DNA from: Rhodoferax sp. UBA4127
Lineage (GTDB): Bacteria > Pseudomonadota > Gammaproteobacteria > Burkholderiales > Burkholderiaceae_C
Assembly (NCBI GenBank): GCA_002381045.1
Contig: DFWT01000201.1
Span: 1-6,560, forward strand
Reading direction: 5' to 3'
DNA length: 6,560 bases
Shown: piece by piece, positions 1 through 6,560 of the stretch
How the letters are laid out: each line of letters opens with the position of its first letter
Numbering within the stretch: position 1 is the stretch's first letter
Program-made: the position numbers and the translations under genes
Notes under the pieces: model-generated
The model's database searches: none
The model's input: only the letters and a program-made list of their open reading frames with translations
What the model was told of the DNA's origin: nothing

Positions 1-1470
1 GACCTGCTGCTCCTCGACGAGCCCACCAACCATCTGGACCTGGACAGCATCGAGTGGCTGGAAGGCTTGCTTTGTGACTTCAAAGGCAGCATCGTCACCA
101 TCACCCACGACCGCTCGTTTCTGGACAACGTGGCCACCCGCATCATTGAACTCGATCGGGGCCGGCTGCTGTCCTACCCCGGCAACTTTGCAGCCTACTT
201 GGTGCAAAAGGAAGAGCAGGCCGCGCAAGAGGCCGTGATCAACGCCCGCGCCGACAAGCTGCTGGCGCAAGAAGAGGTGTGGATTCGCAAAGGCGTGGAA
301 GCCCGGCGCACCCGCGCGCAGGCCCGTATCGTGCGTTTGGGCGAGCTGCGCGCCAAGCATCAGGCACGCCGTGAAGCTGTTGGCAGTGTGAACATGGACA
401 TTGCCAGTGGTGCGTCCAGCGGCAAGCTGGTGGCAGAGATGACACATGTGTCCAAGAGTTATGGCGAACGCAAAATCGTGGACAACTTTTCGGCCACCAT
501 TTTGCGTGGTGACAAAATTGGTCTGCTTGGACCCAATGGCGCAGGCAAGACAACCCTGCTCAAACTCATTCTGGGTGAACTCAAGGCCGACCCGGCGCCT
601 GCCATCTCACCCGCACCGGAACCAGGCCACAGCCCCTGGGGCACCGTGCGCCAGGGGGCAAACATCACCGTGGCCTATTTTGATCAGATGCGCAATGCGC
701 TGGACCTGGATGCCACCTTGGAAGACTTCATCAGCCCCGGCTCCGAGTGGATCGAAATCGGAAACCAGAAGAAGCACGTCAAAAGCTACCTGGGGGACTT
801 TTTGTTCTCACCCGCCCGTGCCAATTCACCGGTACGGTCTTTGAGCGGTGGCGAACGCAACCGCCTGCTGCTGGCGCGCCTGTTTGCCCGACCGGCCAAT
901 GTGCTGGTGCTGGACGAGCCTACCAACGACCTGGACATTGACACTCTGGAGCTGCTGGAAGACCTGCTGCAAAACTACGACGGCACGGTGTTTCTGGTCA
1001 GCCACGACCGCACCTTTCTGGACAACGTGGTCACCAGCACGATTGCCTTCGAGGGCAATGGCCAATGGCGCGAATTTGAGGGCGGCGTCACCGACTGGTT
1101 GACGCAAACCAAGCGGGCCAATGAGATTGCCAAAAGCAACGGTCAAAAAGGTGCGCAGCCATTTAACTACGGGCGTGAAGCGCTATCAAAACCTGCATCC
1201 ATACCCGGCGCACCATCAGTCGCTGCGACACCCTCTGCGCCGGCGCAAAAGTCCCGCAAACTGAGCTTCAAAGAGCAGCGCGAACTGGACGGCTTGCCCG
1301 ACATGATTGCAGCGCTGGAGACCGAGCAAAAAGACATCAACGACCAGCTGGCCGACGGCAGCTTGTACGCGGTGGACAACGCGCGGGCCATGAAACTGGC
1401 GCAGCGAAGCGCCGAAATAGATGACGCCTTGATGACAGCGCTGGAGCGCTGGGAGCTACTTGGCAGTTAA
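1..1470 (+). CDS. uup: ABC-F family ATPase, Uup type (5' truncated)
   Basis: The frame is open from base 1, so the true start and the first Walker A lie upstream; 489 residues remain of a family usually about 630 long. Seen, in window codons: Walker B of the first ATPase domain (LLLLDEPTNHLD, 2-13) and its H-loop (ITHDRSF, 34-40); a charged alpha-helical inter-domain linker (about 70-125) with the ARRTRAQAR pattern typical of Uup; second Walker A GPNGAGKTT (177-185), YFDQ (226-229), signature LSGGERNR (281-288), Walker B VLVLDEPTNDLD (301-312) and H-loop VSHDR (333-337). A Pro/Ala-rich linker leads to the C-terminal KLSFKEQREL helical domain (about 420-489), which separates Uup from EttA and YheS. 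ABC-F proteins are soluble, have no membrane domain, and act on ribosomes; Uup is also linked to precise excision of transposons and to DNA binding through its C-terminal domain. The second domain carries a 15-residue Pro-rich insertion. The family call is firm; the exact role is inferred. Confidence 0.95.
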   Translation, partial: DLLLLDEPTNHLDLDSIEWLEGLLCDFKGSIVTITHDRSFLDNVATRIIELDRGRLLSYPGNFAAYLVQKEEQAAQEAVINARADKLLAQEEVWIRKGVEARRTRAQARIVRLGELRAKHQARREAVGSVNMDIASGASSGKLVAEMTHVSKSYGERKIVDNFSATILRGDKIGLLGPNGAGKTTLLKLILGELKADPAPAISPAPEPGHSPWGTVRQGANITVAYFDQMRNALDLDATLEDFISPGSEWIEIGNQKKHVKSYLGDFLFSPARANSPVRSLSGGERNRLLLARLFARPANVLVLDEPTNDLDIDTLELLEDLLQNYDGTVFLVSHDRTFLDNVVTSTIAFEGNGQWREFEGGVTDWLTQTKRANEIAKSNGQKGAQPFNYGREALSKPASIPGAPSVAATPSAPAQKSRKLSFKEQRELDGLPDMIAALETEQKDINDQLADGSLYAVDNARAMKLAQRSAEIDDALMTALERWELLGS

Positions 1471-1491
1471 ATCGGCCCACACCATTTCGTA

Positions 1492-1518
1492 AGGCATGGT
1501 TTAATTTTGACCATGCCT
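1492..1518 (+). promoter_or_regulatory. Inverted repeat over the start region of the GGDEF-EAL gene
   Basis: The arms AGGCATGGT (1492-1500) and ACCATGCCT (1510-1518) are perfect reverse complements separated by 9 bases. In RNA a U-G pair could extend the stem to 10 bp with a 7-base loop. The left arm overlaps the only Shine-Dalgarno-like sequence (AAGG, 1491-1494) and the right arm contains the ATG at 1513, so a folded transcript would hide both. No T-run follows, so it is not a standard intrinsic terminator. As DNA, the same dyad could be a protein binding site. The sequence symmetry is certain; a regulatory role is inference. Confidence 0.5.
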
Positions 1519-4299
1519 CGACTTCGTCACCTGATCCTCTTCCTGGGCTATTGTCTGTGGATGGGGAGCGCTCTGTCCGCAGAGCCGGTGCGCATTGGGG
1601 TGCTGGCTTTTCAGGACAAGGCGGCCACCCTGGCGCAATGGCAGCCCACTGCTGTGAGTCTGGCGCAGGCCGTTGCCAACACCGAATTTCAGATCGTGCC
1701 CCTGAGCTACGAGGAGCTTGACGACGAAGTTGCGCACCAACGTCTGGCATTTGTTCTAACCAACCCCGAGCACTATGTGGTGCTGCGCAACCAGCACAAA
1801 CTGCGACCCATGGCCACGCTAAGCAGGCGCATCGGTGAACAGGTGGTGGCTGAATTTGGCAGTGTCATTTTTTCCCGCAAAGATCTTGCAATTCAAACGT
1901 TGAGTGATGTGGCTGGCAAGCGGGTGGCCGCTGTGGGTCTGAATTCGTTGGGAGGTTATCTGGCCGGCGCTGACATACTGGTCGACAACCATGTTGATTT
2001 GAGCGATCCGAAGGCAGTGAAGTTGAGTTTTCTGGGTGTGCCCCACAGCCGGGTGGTGCAGGCGGTGGTGGCTGGTGAGGCCGATGTGGGCATCGTGCGC
2101 ACCGGTGTGCTTGAACAAATGGCCGGTAGCGGCCAGCTTGACCTGGCCCAGTTGCGGGTGCTAAACCAGCAACCCACTACCCGGTTTCCACAACTGCTGT
2201 CGACCGACCTTTACCCGGAATGGCCCTGGGCGGCGATGCCGGGTACATCCAACGCCCTGACCAAGGCGGTGCTGGTGGCGTTGCTGCAAATACCCGCCGA
2301 CTCTCACGCGGCAAAGGCGGGAGGGATTCAAGGTTTTACCGTACCTGCCAATTACACCGGTGTCGAAGAACTGATGCGCCGCAGGCATGCCTACCCCGGC
2401 GCGCCCGAAGAGGCCATTTGGGACTCGGTTTGGGAACATTATGAGGGTCCAATCAAGCTGGCTCTGGCACTGGTCGCCATTGCAATGTTGCTGGTTCTGC
2501 TCAAAGTGTGGCGCAGCAACCAGCACCTGCTTGAGCTCACCCAATTGAGTCGTGCCACCCAGGCCGATCTGGAACTGACTGCGGCTGCGTTTAATAGCCA
2601 GGTTGGCTTGATCGTGACCGATGAACTCACCCGCATTCAGCGGGCCAACACCGCGATGACCTGGGTGCTGGGGTACAGCCAGGAAGACTTGCAGGGGCAG
2701 GCCACCAGCATTCTGCGTGGCTCTGCGATAGAAGACGGCGCACTGCGCGGTGTGTGGCAAGAGATCCAGGCCAATGGCCGCTGGCAGGGGGAGCTGTGGT
2801 GCCGGCATAAGCTGGGTCACAACGTACCGTGTATGGTTTCCATCTCGGCGGTACGCAATAAAGCCATTGGGTTGAGCGGGTTTGTGGGCTCGTTCACCGA
2901 CATCTCTTTGCAAAAGAAGGCGCAGAACGAAATTCGCCAACTGGCCTACTTTGACCACCTGACCCAGTTGCCTAACCGTCGCAAGTTTATGGAGACACTG
3001 GCGCTGACCATGCGCGACTGCCTGGACCGGGGTCGCCTGGCCAGTTTGATGTTCATTGATCTGGACCATTTCAAAGACCTTAACGATGCCCATGGTCACA
3101 CCGTGGGTGACGAACTGCTTTGCCGCCTGTCGCAGCGCTTGTCTTTTTTGCTAGGCCCCAACGACCTGGTGGCGCGACTAGGTGGCGATGAATTTGTGGT
3201 GATGATGGCTGACTTGGTGCCCAACGAGACCCACGCCATGGCCCAAACCATGGTGCTGGCACAGCGCATACATCACACCATGCTGGACCCGTTTGACTTT
3301 GAAACGCCAAACGATATGGACCCGCAGCTTCAGCATCTGCGTTACAGCTGCAGCGGCAGCATTGGCGTGGCCCTGTTTGGTCACAAGGAGGAGCCACTCA
3401 CTGAAGTGCTCAAGCGCGCCGACGTGGCCATGTACAAGTCCAAGCAGGACGGTCGAAACCTGATCCGCCAGTATGACCCGCTGGCACAGCGCCAACTCAG
3501 CGAACGCATGGCGCTAAGCAACGACCTGAATGTGGCGCTGCGCGACGGCCAGCTGTTCTTGCTGTATCAGCCCCAGATGGACGCGCAGAATTTGGCCATG
3601 GGTGCCGAATGCCTGATGCGCTGGCAACACCCCAGCCGCGGACTGGTGTCACCGGTGGAATTCATCCCGTTGGCCGAAGACTCCGGCGCCATCGTGGCCA
3701 TGGGTTACTGGGTAGTACAGACCGCGTGCGAAACCCTGCGGCGTTGGGCGAACATGCCGGCGCTTTGTGACATGACGCTGAGCATCAACGTCAGTCCTCG
3801 CCAGTTCAATGACCCCGGATTTGTGGCACGGGTGTCGCGCATCTTGCTGCAAACGGGTGCGCGGGCAGAAAAGCTGCGGCTGGAAATCACCGAAGGGGTG
3901 ATGATGCAGGAGCCCCTGAAAGTAGTGAACCAGATGCACGAGTTGTGCGCGTTGGGGTTGAGCTTCTCGGTGGATGATTTTGGTACCGGGTATTCATCGC
4001 TGTCCTACATCCAGAAGTTGCCACTTGCCGAGTTAAAAATTGACAAAACCTTTGTCAACGACATGACTGACAACCAGCGCTCTGTGGCCATTGTGAAAGC
4101 CATCATCGCGCTCGGGCAGACCATGGGCGCAGTAATTGTGTCAGAGGGCGTTGAGACCGAAGCCCAACGCCAGCGGCTGCTGGAACTGGGCTGCACCCTG
4201 ATCCAAGGTTTCCTGGTGGCCCGGCCGATGGCCCGCTCGGCACTGGAGGAACACATTGCAAACAACGATTGGGCAAGCAGCCCTGCGCCACCCCAGTAA
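1513..4299 (+). CDS. PhnD-like sensor / PAS / GGDEF / EAL cyclic di-GMP turnover protein
   Basis: Inner-membrane protein of 928 residues from the ATG at 1513; a TTG at 1507 is an alternative start adding two residues. Seen: basic then hydrophobic signal sequence (1-23, likely cut after A20 or A23); periplasmic binding domain (about 24-300) resembling the PhnD phosphonate-binding family and TtrS-type sensors, including a YPEWPWAAMP stretch; transmembrane helix (314-333); PAS (about 350-472); GGDEF domain with D516, N524, D525, D533 and an intact GGDEF (557-561); EAL domain (about 666-920). EAL itself reads ECL (699-701), but the metal and catalytic positions are present: E699, N759, E791, D821-D822, K842, E878. 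The cyclase inhibitory-site RxxD reads GPND (548-551). From family knowledge it should make and/or degrade c-di-GMP in response to a periplasmic ligand; the net direction and ligand are unknown. It follows uup by 42 bp with a weak ribosome binding site, and no PhnCE transporter genes are adjacent. Architecture is firm; ligand and dominant activity are inferred. Confidence 0.93.
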   Translation: MPRLRHLILFLGYCLWMGSALSAEPVRIGVLAFQDKAATLAQWQPTAVSLAQAVANTEFQIVPLSYEELDDEVAHQRLAFVLTNPEHYVVLRNQHKLRPMATLSRRIGEQVVAEFGSVIFSRKDLAIQTLSDVAGKRVAAVGLNSLGGYLAGADILVDNHVDLSDPKAVKLSFLGVPHSRVVQAVVAGEADVGIVRTGVLEQMAGSGQLDLAQLRVLNQQPTTRFPQLLSTDLYPEWPWAAMPGTSNALTKAVLVALLQIPADSHAAKAGGIQGFTVPANYTGVEELMRRRHAYPGAPEEAIWDSVWEHYEGPIKLALALVAIAMLLVLLKVWRSNQHLLELTQLSRATQADLELTAAAFNSQVGLIVTDELTRIQRANTAMTWVLGYSQEDLQGQATSILRGSAIEDGALRGVWQEIQANGRWQGELWCRHKLGHNVPCMVSISAVRNKAIGLSGFVGSFTDISLQKKAQNEIRQLAYFDHLTQLPNRRKFMETLALTMRDCLDRGRLASLMFIDLDHFKDLNDAHGHTVGDELLCRLSQRLSFLLGPNDLVARLGGDEFVVMMADLVPNETHAMAQTMVLAQRIHHTMLDPFDFETPNDMDPQLQHLRYSCSGSIGVALFGHKEEPLTEVLKRADVAMYKSKQDGRNLIRQYDPLAQRQLSERMALSNDLNVALRDGQLFLLYQPQMDAQNLAMGAECLMRWQHPSRGLVSPVEFIPLAEDSGAIVAMGYWVVQTACETLRRWANMPALCDMTLSINVSPRQFNDPGFVARVSRILLQTGARAEKLRLEITEGVMMQEPLKVVNQMHELCALGLSFSVDDFGTGYSSLSYIQKLPLAELKIDKTFVNDMTDNQRSVAIVKAIIALGQTMGAVIVSEGVETEAQRQRLLELGCTLIQGFLVARPMARSALEEHIANNDWASSPAPPQ

Positions 4300-4316
4300 T
4301 CGGTTAAATTTGTCGG

Positions 4317-4835
4317 ATGTCCGTGACCACTGAAGCCAAGCGCGCCCGCGCACCCCATTTCTCCAGCGCCGAATTTCGCACTGCCCTCGGAATGTTTGCA
4401 ACCGGCGTCACCATCGTGACAGCGCGTGCGCCAGATGGGTCCTTGGTGGGCCTGACCGCCAACTCATTTAACTCCGTCTCACTCAACCCGCCGTTGGTGC
4501 TTTGGAGCCTGTCACAAGCCGCCAGTTCCATGGCGGCTTTTCGCACCGGCAGCCATTACGCCATCAACATTTTGGGCGCTGATCAGCAAGCACTCGCACA
4601 GCGCTTTGCCACCCGGCACACCGACCGGTTTGCCGATGTGGCCTTTGTGGATGGCCAAAGCGGTGCGCCTTTGCTCACTGGCACGGTGGCCAGTTTTGAG
4701 TGCTTTAACCGCAGTCGTTATGTGGAAGGCGACCATGTGATTTTTGTCGGCGAGGTCGAACGCTGTAGCCACCAAGCGGGGTCGTCACCGCTGCTCTATC
4801 ACGGTGGCAAGTTTTACACTGAACACCCCCTTTAG
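4317..4835 (+). CDS. Flavin reductase-like protein (FMN-binding split-barrel, DIM6/NTAB/HpaC-like)
   Basis: Complete protein of 172 residues, a normal length for the short flavin reductases that supply reduced FMN or FAD to a partner monooxygenase at the expense of NAD(P)H in the cytoplasm. Seen: an FRTALGMFATGVTIVTA opening (TGVTIVTA at 29-36), the conserved flavin-site stretch GLTANSFNSVSLNPP (45-59) followed by a hydrophobic strand, a central SHYAINIL strand, an EGDHVIFVGEVE strand, and a YHGGKFY end, all in the family's order. The first 14 residues are polar and probably flexible. The ATG at 4317 is the first in frame and lies 17 bp after the upstream stop, which suggests co-transcription with the c-di-GMP gene, but no good ribosome binding site precedes it. 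No monooxygenase gene is in the window, so the partner is unknown. Members of the superfamily can also bind haem or act as oxidases, so the enzymatic name is a family-level call. Confidence 0.88.
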   Translation: MSVTTEAKRARAPHFSSAEFRTALGMFATGVTIVTARAPDGSLVGLTANSFNSVSLNPPLVLWSLSQAASSMAAFRTGSHYAINILGADQQALAQRFATRHTDRFADVAFVDGQSGAPLLTGTVASFECFNRSRYVEGDHVIFVGEVERCSHQAGSSPLLYHGGKFYTEHPL

Positions 4836-4840
4836 CTCAT

Positions 4841-4893
4841 GTATTCATAGCTATTAGCCCTTATTTATAATGGGCTAAAGGCATAATTTGCCA
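4841..4893. repeat. AT-rich intergenic hairpin element, probable dispersed Comamonadaceae repeat
   Basis: Just after the flavin reductase stop, TTAGCCC (4854-4860) and GGGCTAA (4872-4878) form a 7-bp inverted repeat around an 11-base AT-rich loop, preceded by a TTCATAGCTA stretch and followed by a small GGCA/TGCC inverted repeat (4880-4892). The order 'CATAGCTA, hairpin, AAGGC' resembles from memory a short motif scattered between genes in Rhodoferax, Polaromonas and Acidovorax genomes. Only one copy is in the window, so the repeat status rests on recall. It may also help end transcription, but no clear T-run follows on either strand. Confidence 0.45.
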
Positions 4894-4997
4894 AAATCAT
4901 TGGTGCGTGATTGGCATCGTGGATGGGAAAAACCTCTGATGTGGATCACATGGTTAACCCCTAGTCCGGGCGTAAACTGCACGCCACTCCGCATTTC

Positions 4998-5004
4998 AAG
5001 AAGG
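4998..5004 (+). promoter_or_regulatory. Ribosome binding site of the EF-G-like gene
   Basis: AAGAAGG ends 7 bases before the ATG at 5012, a near-consensus Shine-Dalgarno sequence at a normal distance. It fixes the start of the downstream gene and is the clearest ribosome binding site in the window. Confidence 0.75.
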
Positions 5005-5011
5005 TACAACG

Positions 5012-6560
5012 ATGGGTAGTTACACATCTGAACAGATCCGCAGTGTGGTTTTGGCTGGACACGGTGCCGTTGGAAAAACCACCCTTGCTGAGAGTTTGCT
5101 TGCTGCCACCAGCGCGATTGCCAGCCGCGGGTCGGTGGAAAAGGGCAACACCGTATGCGACTTTGATCCTGTGGAAAAGCAGTTGGGCCACTCGCTGCAG
5201 TCAAGCATCGTCAGTCTGCAAACGGCGGGCACATTGGTCCACCTGATCGACACCCCCGGCTACCCGGATTTTGCGGGTCAAGCCATCAGCGCCTTGGCTG
5301 GGGCAGATACGGCTCTGATTGTCATCAGCGCTCAGACCGGCATTGAACTCAGCACCGAGCGCATGTTCACTCTGGCCGGTGAGCGCGGCTTGTGCCGCAT
5401 GATCGTGGTCAACAAGATTGATGCCGACAACATCGACCTGAGCGCCTTGGTAGAAGAAATTCGGGAGCGCTTTGGCAAACAGTGTTTATTGCTTGACCTG
5501 CCCACAGGTCACGGCCGTGAAGTGGTGGAATTGCTGGGCCATGACGACGGCGAAAGCGACTTTGCATCTGTGGCTGTGGCGCACCGCACCTTGATCGATC
5601 AATTGATTGAAGAAGACGAGACCCTCTTGGCGCGTTATCTGGAAGACGGTGTCGACCCGAGTCCAGCCGATTTGCATGCACCTTTTGAAGCGGCTCTGCG
5701 CGCCGGGCACTTGGTTCCCATCCTGTTTGTATCTGCCAAGACCGGTGCCGGTGTGCCGCAACTGATCGACGCGTTGGTCAAACTGGCGCCCAACCCGGCC
5801 GAGGGAAACCCACCACCGTTTTACCGAGGCGACAAGGTCCAGGATTCGCAAGGCTTCCAGGCGCAACCTGACCCGCAGCTGCATGTGCTGGCCCATGTGT
5901 TCAAGGTGGTGATTGATCCATTTATTGGCAAGGTGGGTATCTTCAAGCTTCACCAAGGGACGCTGCGAAAAGACATGCAATTGTTTGTGGGCGCCAGCAA
6001 ACACGCCTTCAAGGTCAACCACCTGTACCGTTTGCAAGGCAAGGAATACGTTGAAGTTGACACCTTGATGCCAGGTGACATTGGTGCGGTGGCGAAGGTG
6101 GAGGAACTGGTGTTTGACTGCGTGCTGCATGACTCGCATGACGAAGACCACATTCACCTTAAACCCCTGAGCCTGCCGCAACCCATGCAAGGCTTGGCCG
6201 TTCAAACCCAACGCAAAGGTGACGAGCAGCGCCTGTTTGAAATCTTGCACAAGCTCGAACAAGAAGACCCCTGCTTCGCCGTGGAGCGCCATCCCGGCAC
6301 CAATGAGACCGTGATCCGCGGCTTGGGCGACATGCACCTGCGCGCCAAGCTGTTGCGCATGGAGCAGCAATTCAAGTTATCGCTAACCACCAGTACTCCA
6401 CAGATTGCCTATATTGAGACCATCACTGGCAACGCCGAAGGCCATTGCCGACACAAAAAGCAAAGCGGTGGCGCTGGCCAATTTGGTGAAGTCATGCTGC
6501 GTGTTGAACCGCTGGCCCGTGGTGCGGGTTTTGAGTTCGTCGATGTGGTCAAGGGCGGCG
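5012..6560 (+). CDS. fusA2: EF-G-like translational GTPase, FusA2 / EF-G-2 type (3' truncated)
   Basis: The frame runs open from the ATG at 5012 to the window end, giving 516 residues of a protein that in this family is usually near 680-700; the missing part would be the end of domain IV and domain V. Seen: P-loop GHGAVGKTT (16-24); switch I region with VCDFDPVEKQLGHS (48-61), the pattern of EF-G paralogues rather than the RGIT of canonical EF-G; G3 DTPGYPDF (80-87); G4 NKID (134-137); G5-like SAKTG (241-245); then the domain II beta-barrel (about 300-395), domain III with RGLGDMHL, and the start of domain IV with the QSGGAGQFGEV stretch. Tyrosine at 84 stands where canonical EF-G has the catalytic histidine of DTPGHVDF. 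EF-G-2 paralogues are soluble cytoplasmic proteins; at least some lack normal ribosome-stimulated GTP hydrolysis, so a role in translocation cannot be assumed. It starts 176 bp after the previous gene and is probably transcribed separately. Family call firm, symbol by subtype resemblance. Confidence 0.9.
   Translation, partial: MGSYTSEQIRSVVLAGHGAVGKTTLAESLLAATSAIASRGSVEKGNTVCDFDPVEKQLGHSLQSSIVSLQTAGTLVHLIDTPGYPDFAGQAISALAGADTALIVISAQTGIELSTERMFTLAGERGLCRMIVVNKIDADNIDLSALVEEIRERFGKQCLLLDLPTGHGREVVELLGHDDGESDFASVAVAHRTLIDQLIEEDETLLARYLEDGVDPSPADLHAPFEAALRAGHLVPILFVSAKTGAGVPQLIDALVKLAPNPAEGNPPPFYRGDKVQDSQGFQAQPDPQLHVLAHVFKVVIDPFIGKVGIFKLHQGTLRKDMQLFVGASKHAFKVNHLYRLQGKEYVEVDTLMPGDIGAVAKVEELVFDCVLHDSHDEDHIHLKPLSLPQPMQGLAVQTQRKGDEQRLFEILHKLEQEDPCFAVERHPGTNETVIRGLGDMHLRAKLLRMEQQFKLSLTTSTPQIAYIETITGNAEGHCRHKKQSGGAGQFGEVMLRVEPLARGAGFEFVDVVKGG

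Noticed and set aside
1496..1504. Two-codon minimal reading frame ATG-GTT-TAA in the left arm of the hairpin before the c-di-GMP gene, suggestive of a start-stop regulatory peptide.
   Set aside because: The AAGG before it is only one base away, too close for initiation, and a 9-base frame is easily found by chance.
1507..1509. TTG at 1507 as the start of the c-di-GMP gene.
   Set aside because: Its distance of 12 bases from AAGG is slightly better than that of the ATG (18), but ATG at 1513 gives an equally good signal peptide and is the commoner codon. The choice remains open and changes only two residues.
2161..3099. Long minus-strand open frame (about 310 codons) opposite the sensor gene, and a similar one at 5486-6370 opposite the EF-G-like gene.
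   Set aside because: Both lie wholly opposite well-supported conserved genes, and their translations show no recognisable domain and read like low-complexity mirror frames of GC-rich coding DNA.
4304..4309. TTAAAT just before the flavin reductase ATG as a -10 box giving a leaderless transcript.
   Set aside because: It matches 4 of 6 consensus bases, but no -35 box is found at 16-18 bp; the nearest TTG-type hexamer is 29 bp away.
4911..4940. TTGGCA with TCTGAT 18 bp downstream as the promoter of the EF-G-like gene.
   Set aside because: The -35 is fair but the -10 is poor, and no second line of evidence supports it. A promoter is likely in this gap but cannot be placed.
4969..4985. GGCGT/ACGCC inverted repeat with a 7-base loop before the EF-G-like gene.
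   Set aside because: A 5-bp stem is expected often by chance in DNA of this composition, and it does not cover the ribosome binding site.
1..6560. A multi-gene novel system, such as defence, secretion or a biosynthetic cluster.
   Set aside because: All four genes belong to known widespread families with no shared pathway, and no mobile or composition break is visible between them.

Overview
The window looks like ordinary chromosome of a betaproteobacterium. The best guess is Comamonadaceae (Rhodoferax/Polaromonas-like). This rests on moderately high GC by eye, protein wording typical of Burkholderiales, and a short AT-rich intergenic element around 4841-4893 that resembles, from memory, a dispersed repeat of that family. 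The genus is inference. All four genes are on the + strand, and both end genes are cut by the window edges.

Layout: (1) 1-1470 is the 3' three-quarters of an ABC-F ATPase of the Uup type. (2) 1513-4299 is a large membrane c-di-GMP enzyme: signal peptide, periplasmic PhnD-like binding domain, one transmembrane helix, PAS, GGDEF and EAL. A perfect 9-bp inverted repeat covers its weak ribosome binding site and start codon. (3) 4317-4835 is a small flavin reductase-like protein, 17 bp after the previous stop. (4) 4836-5011 is a 176-bp AT-richer gap with the repeat-like hairpin and then a clear ribosome binding site. (5) 5012 to the window end is an EF-G-like GTPase (FusA2 / EF-G-2 type), missing its last part.

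The first three genes are closely spaced (gaps of 42 and 17 bp) and could be co-transcribed. Their functions (ribosome-associated ATPase, second-messenger turnover, flavin reduction) do not form an obvious pathway. The EF-G-like gene probably has its own promoter in the 176-bp gap, but none could be assigned with confidence.

I see no mobile element, CRISPR array, tRNA, rRNA, phage or defence island, and no convincing undescribed system. The points most worth a second look are the start-codon hairpin at 1492-1518, the fusion of a PhnD-like sensor to a bifunctional-looking GGDEF-EAL output lacking the GGDEF inhibitory-site arginine, and the replacement of the usual EF-G catalytic histidine by tyrosine in the GTPase.
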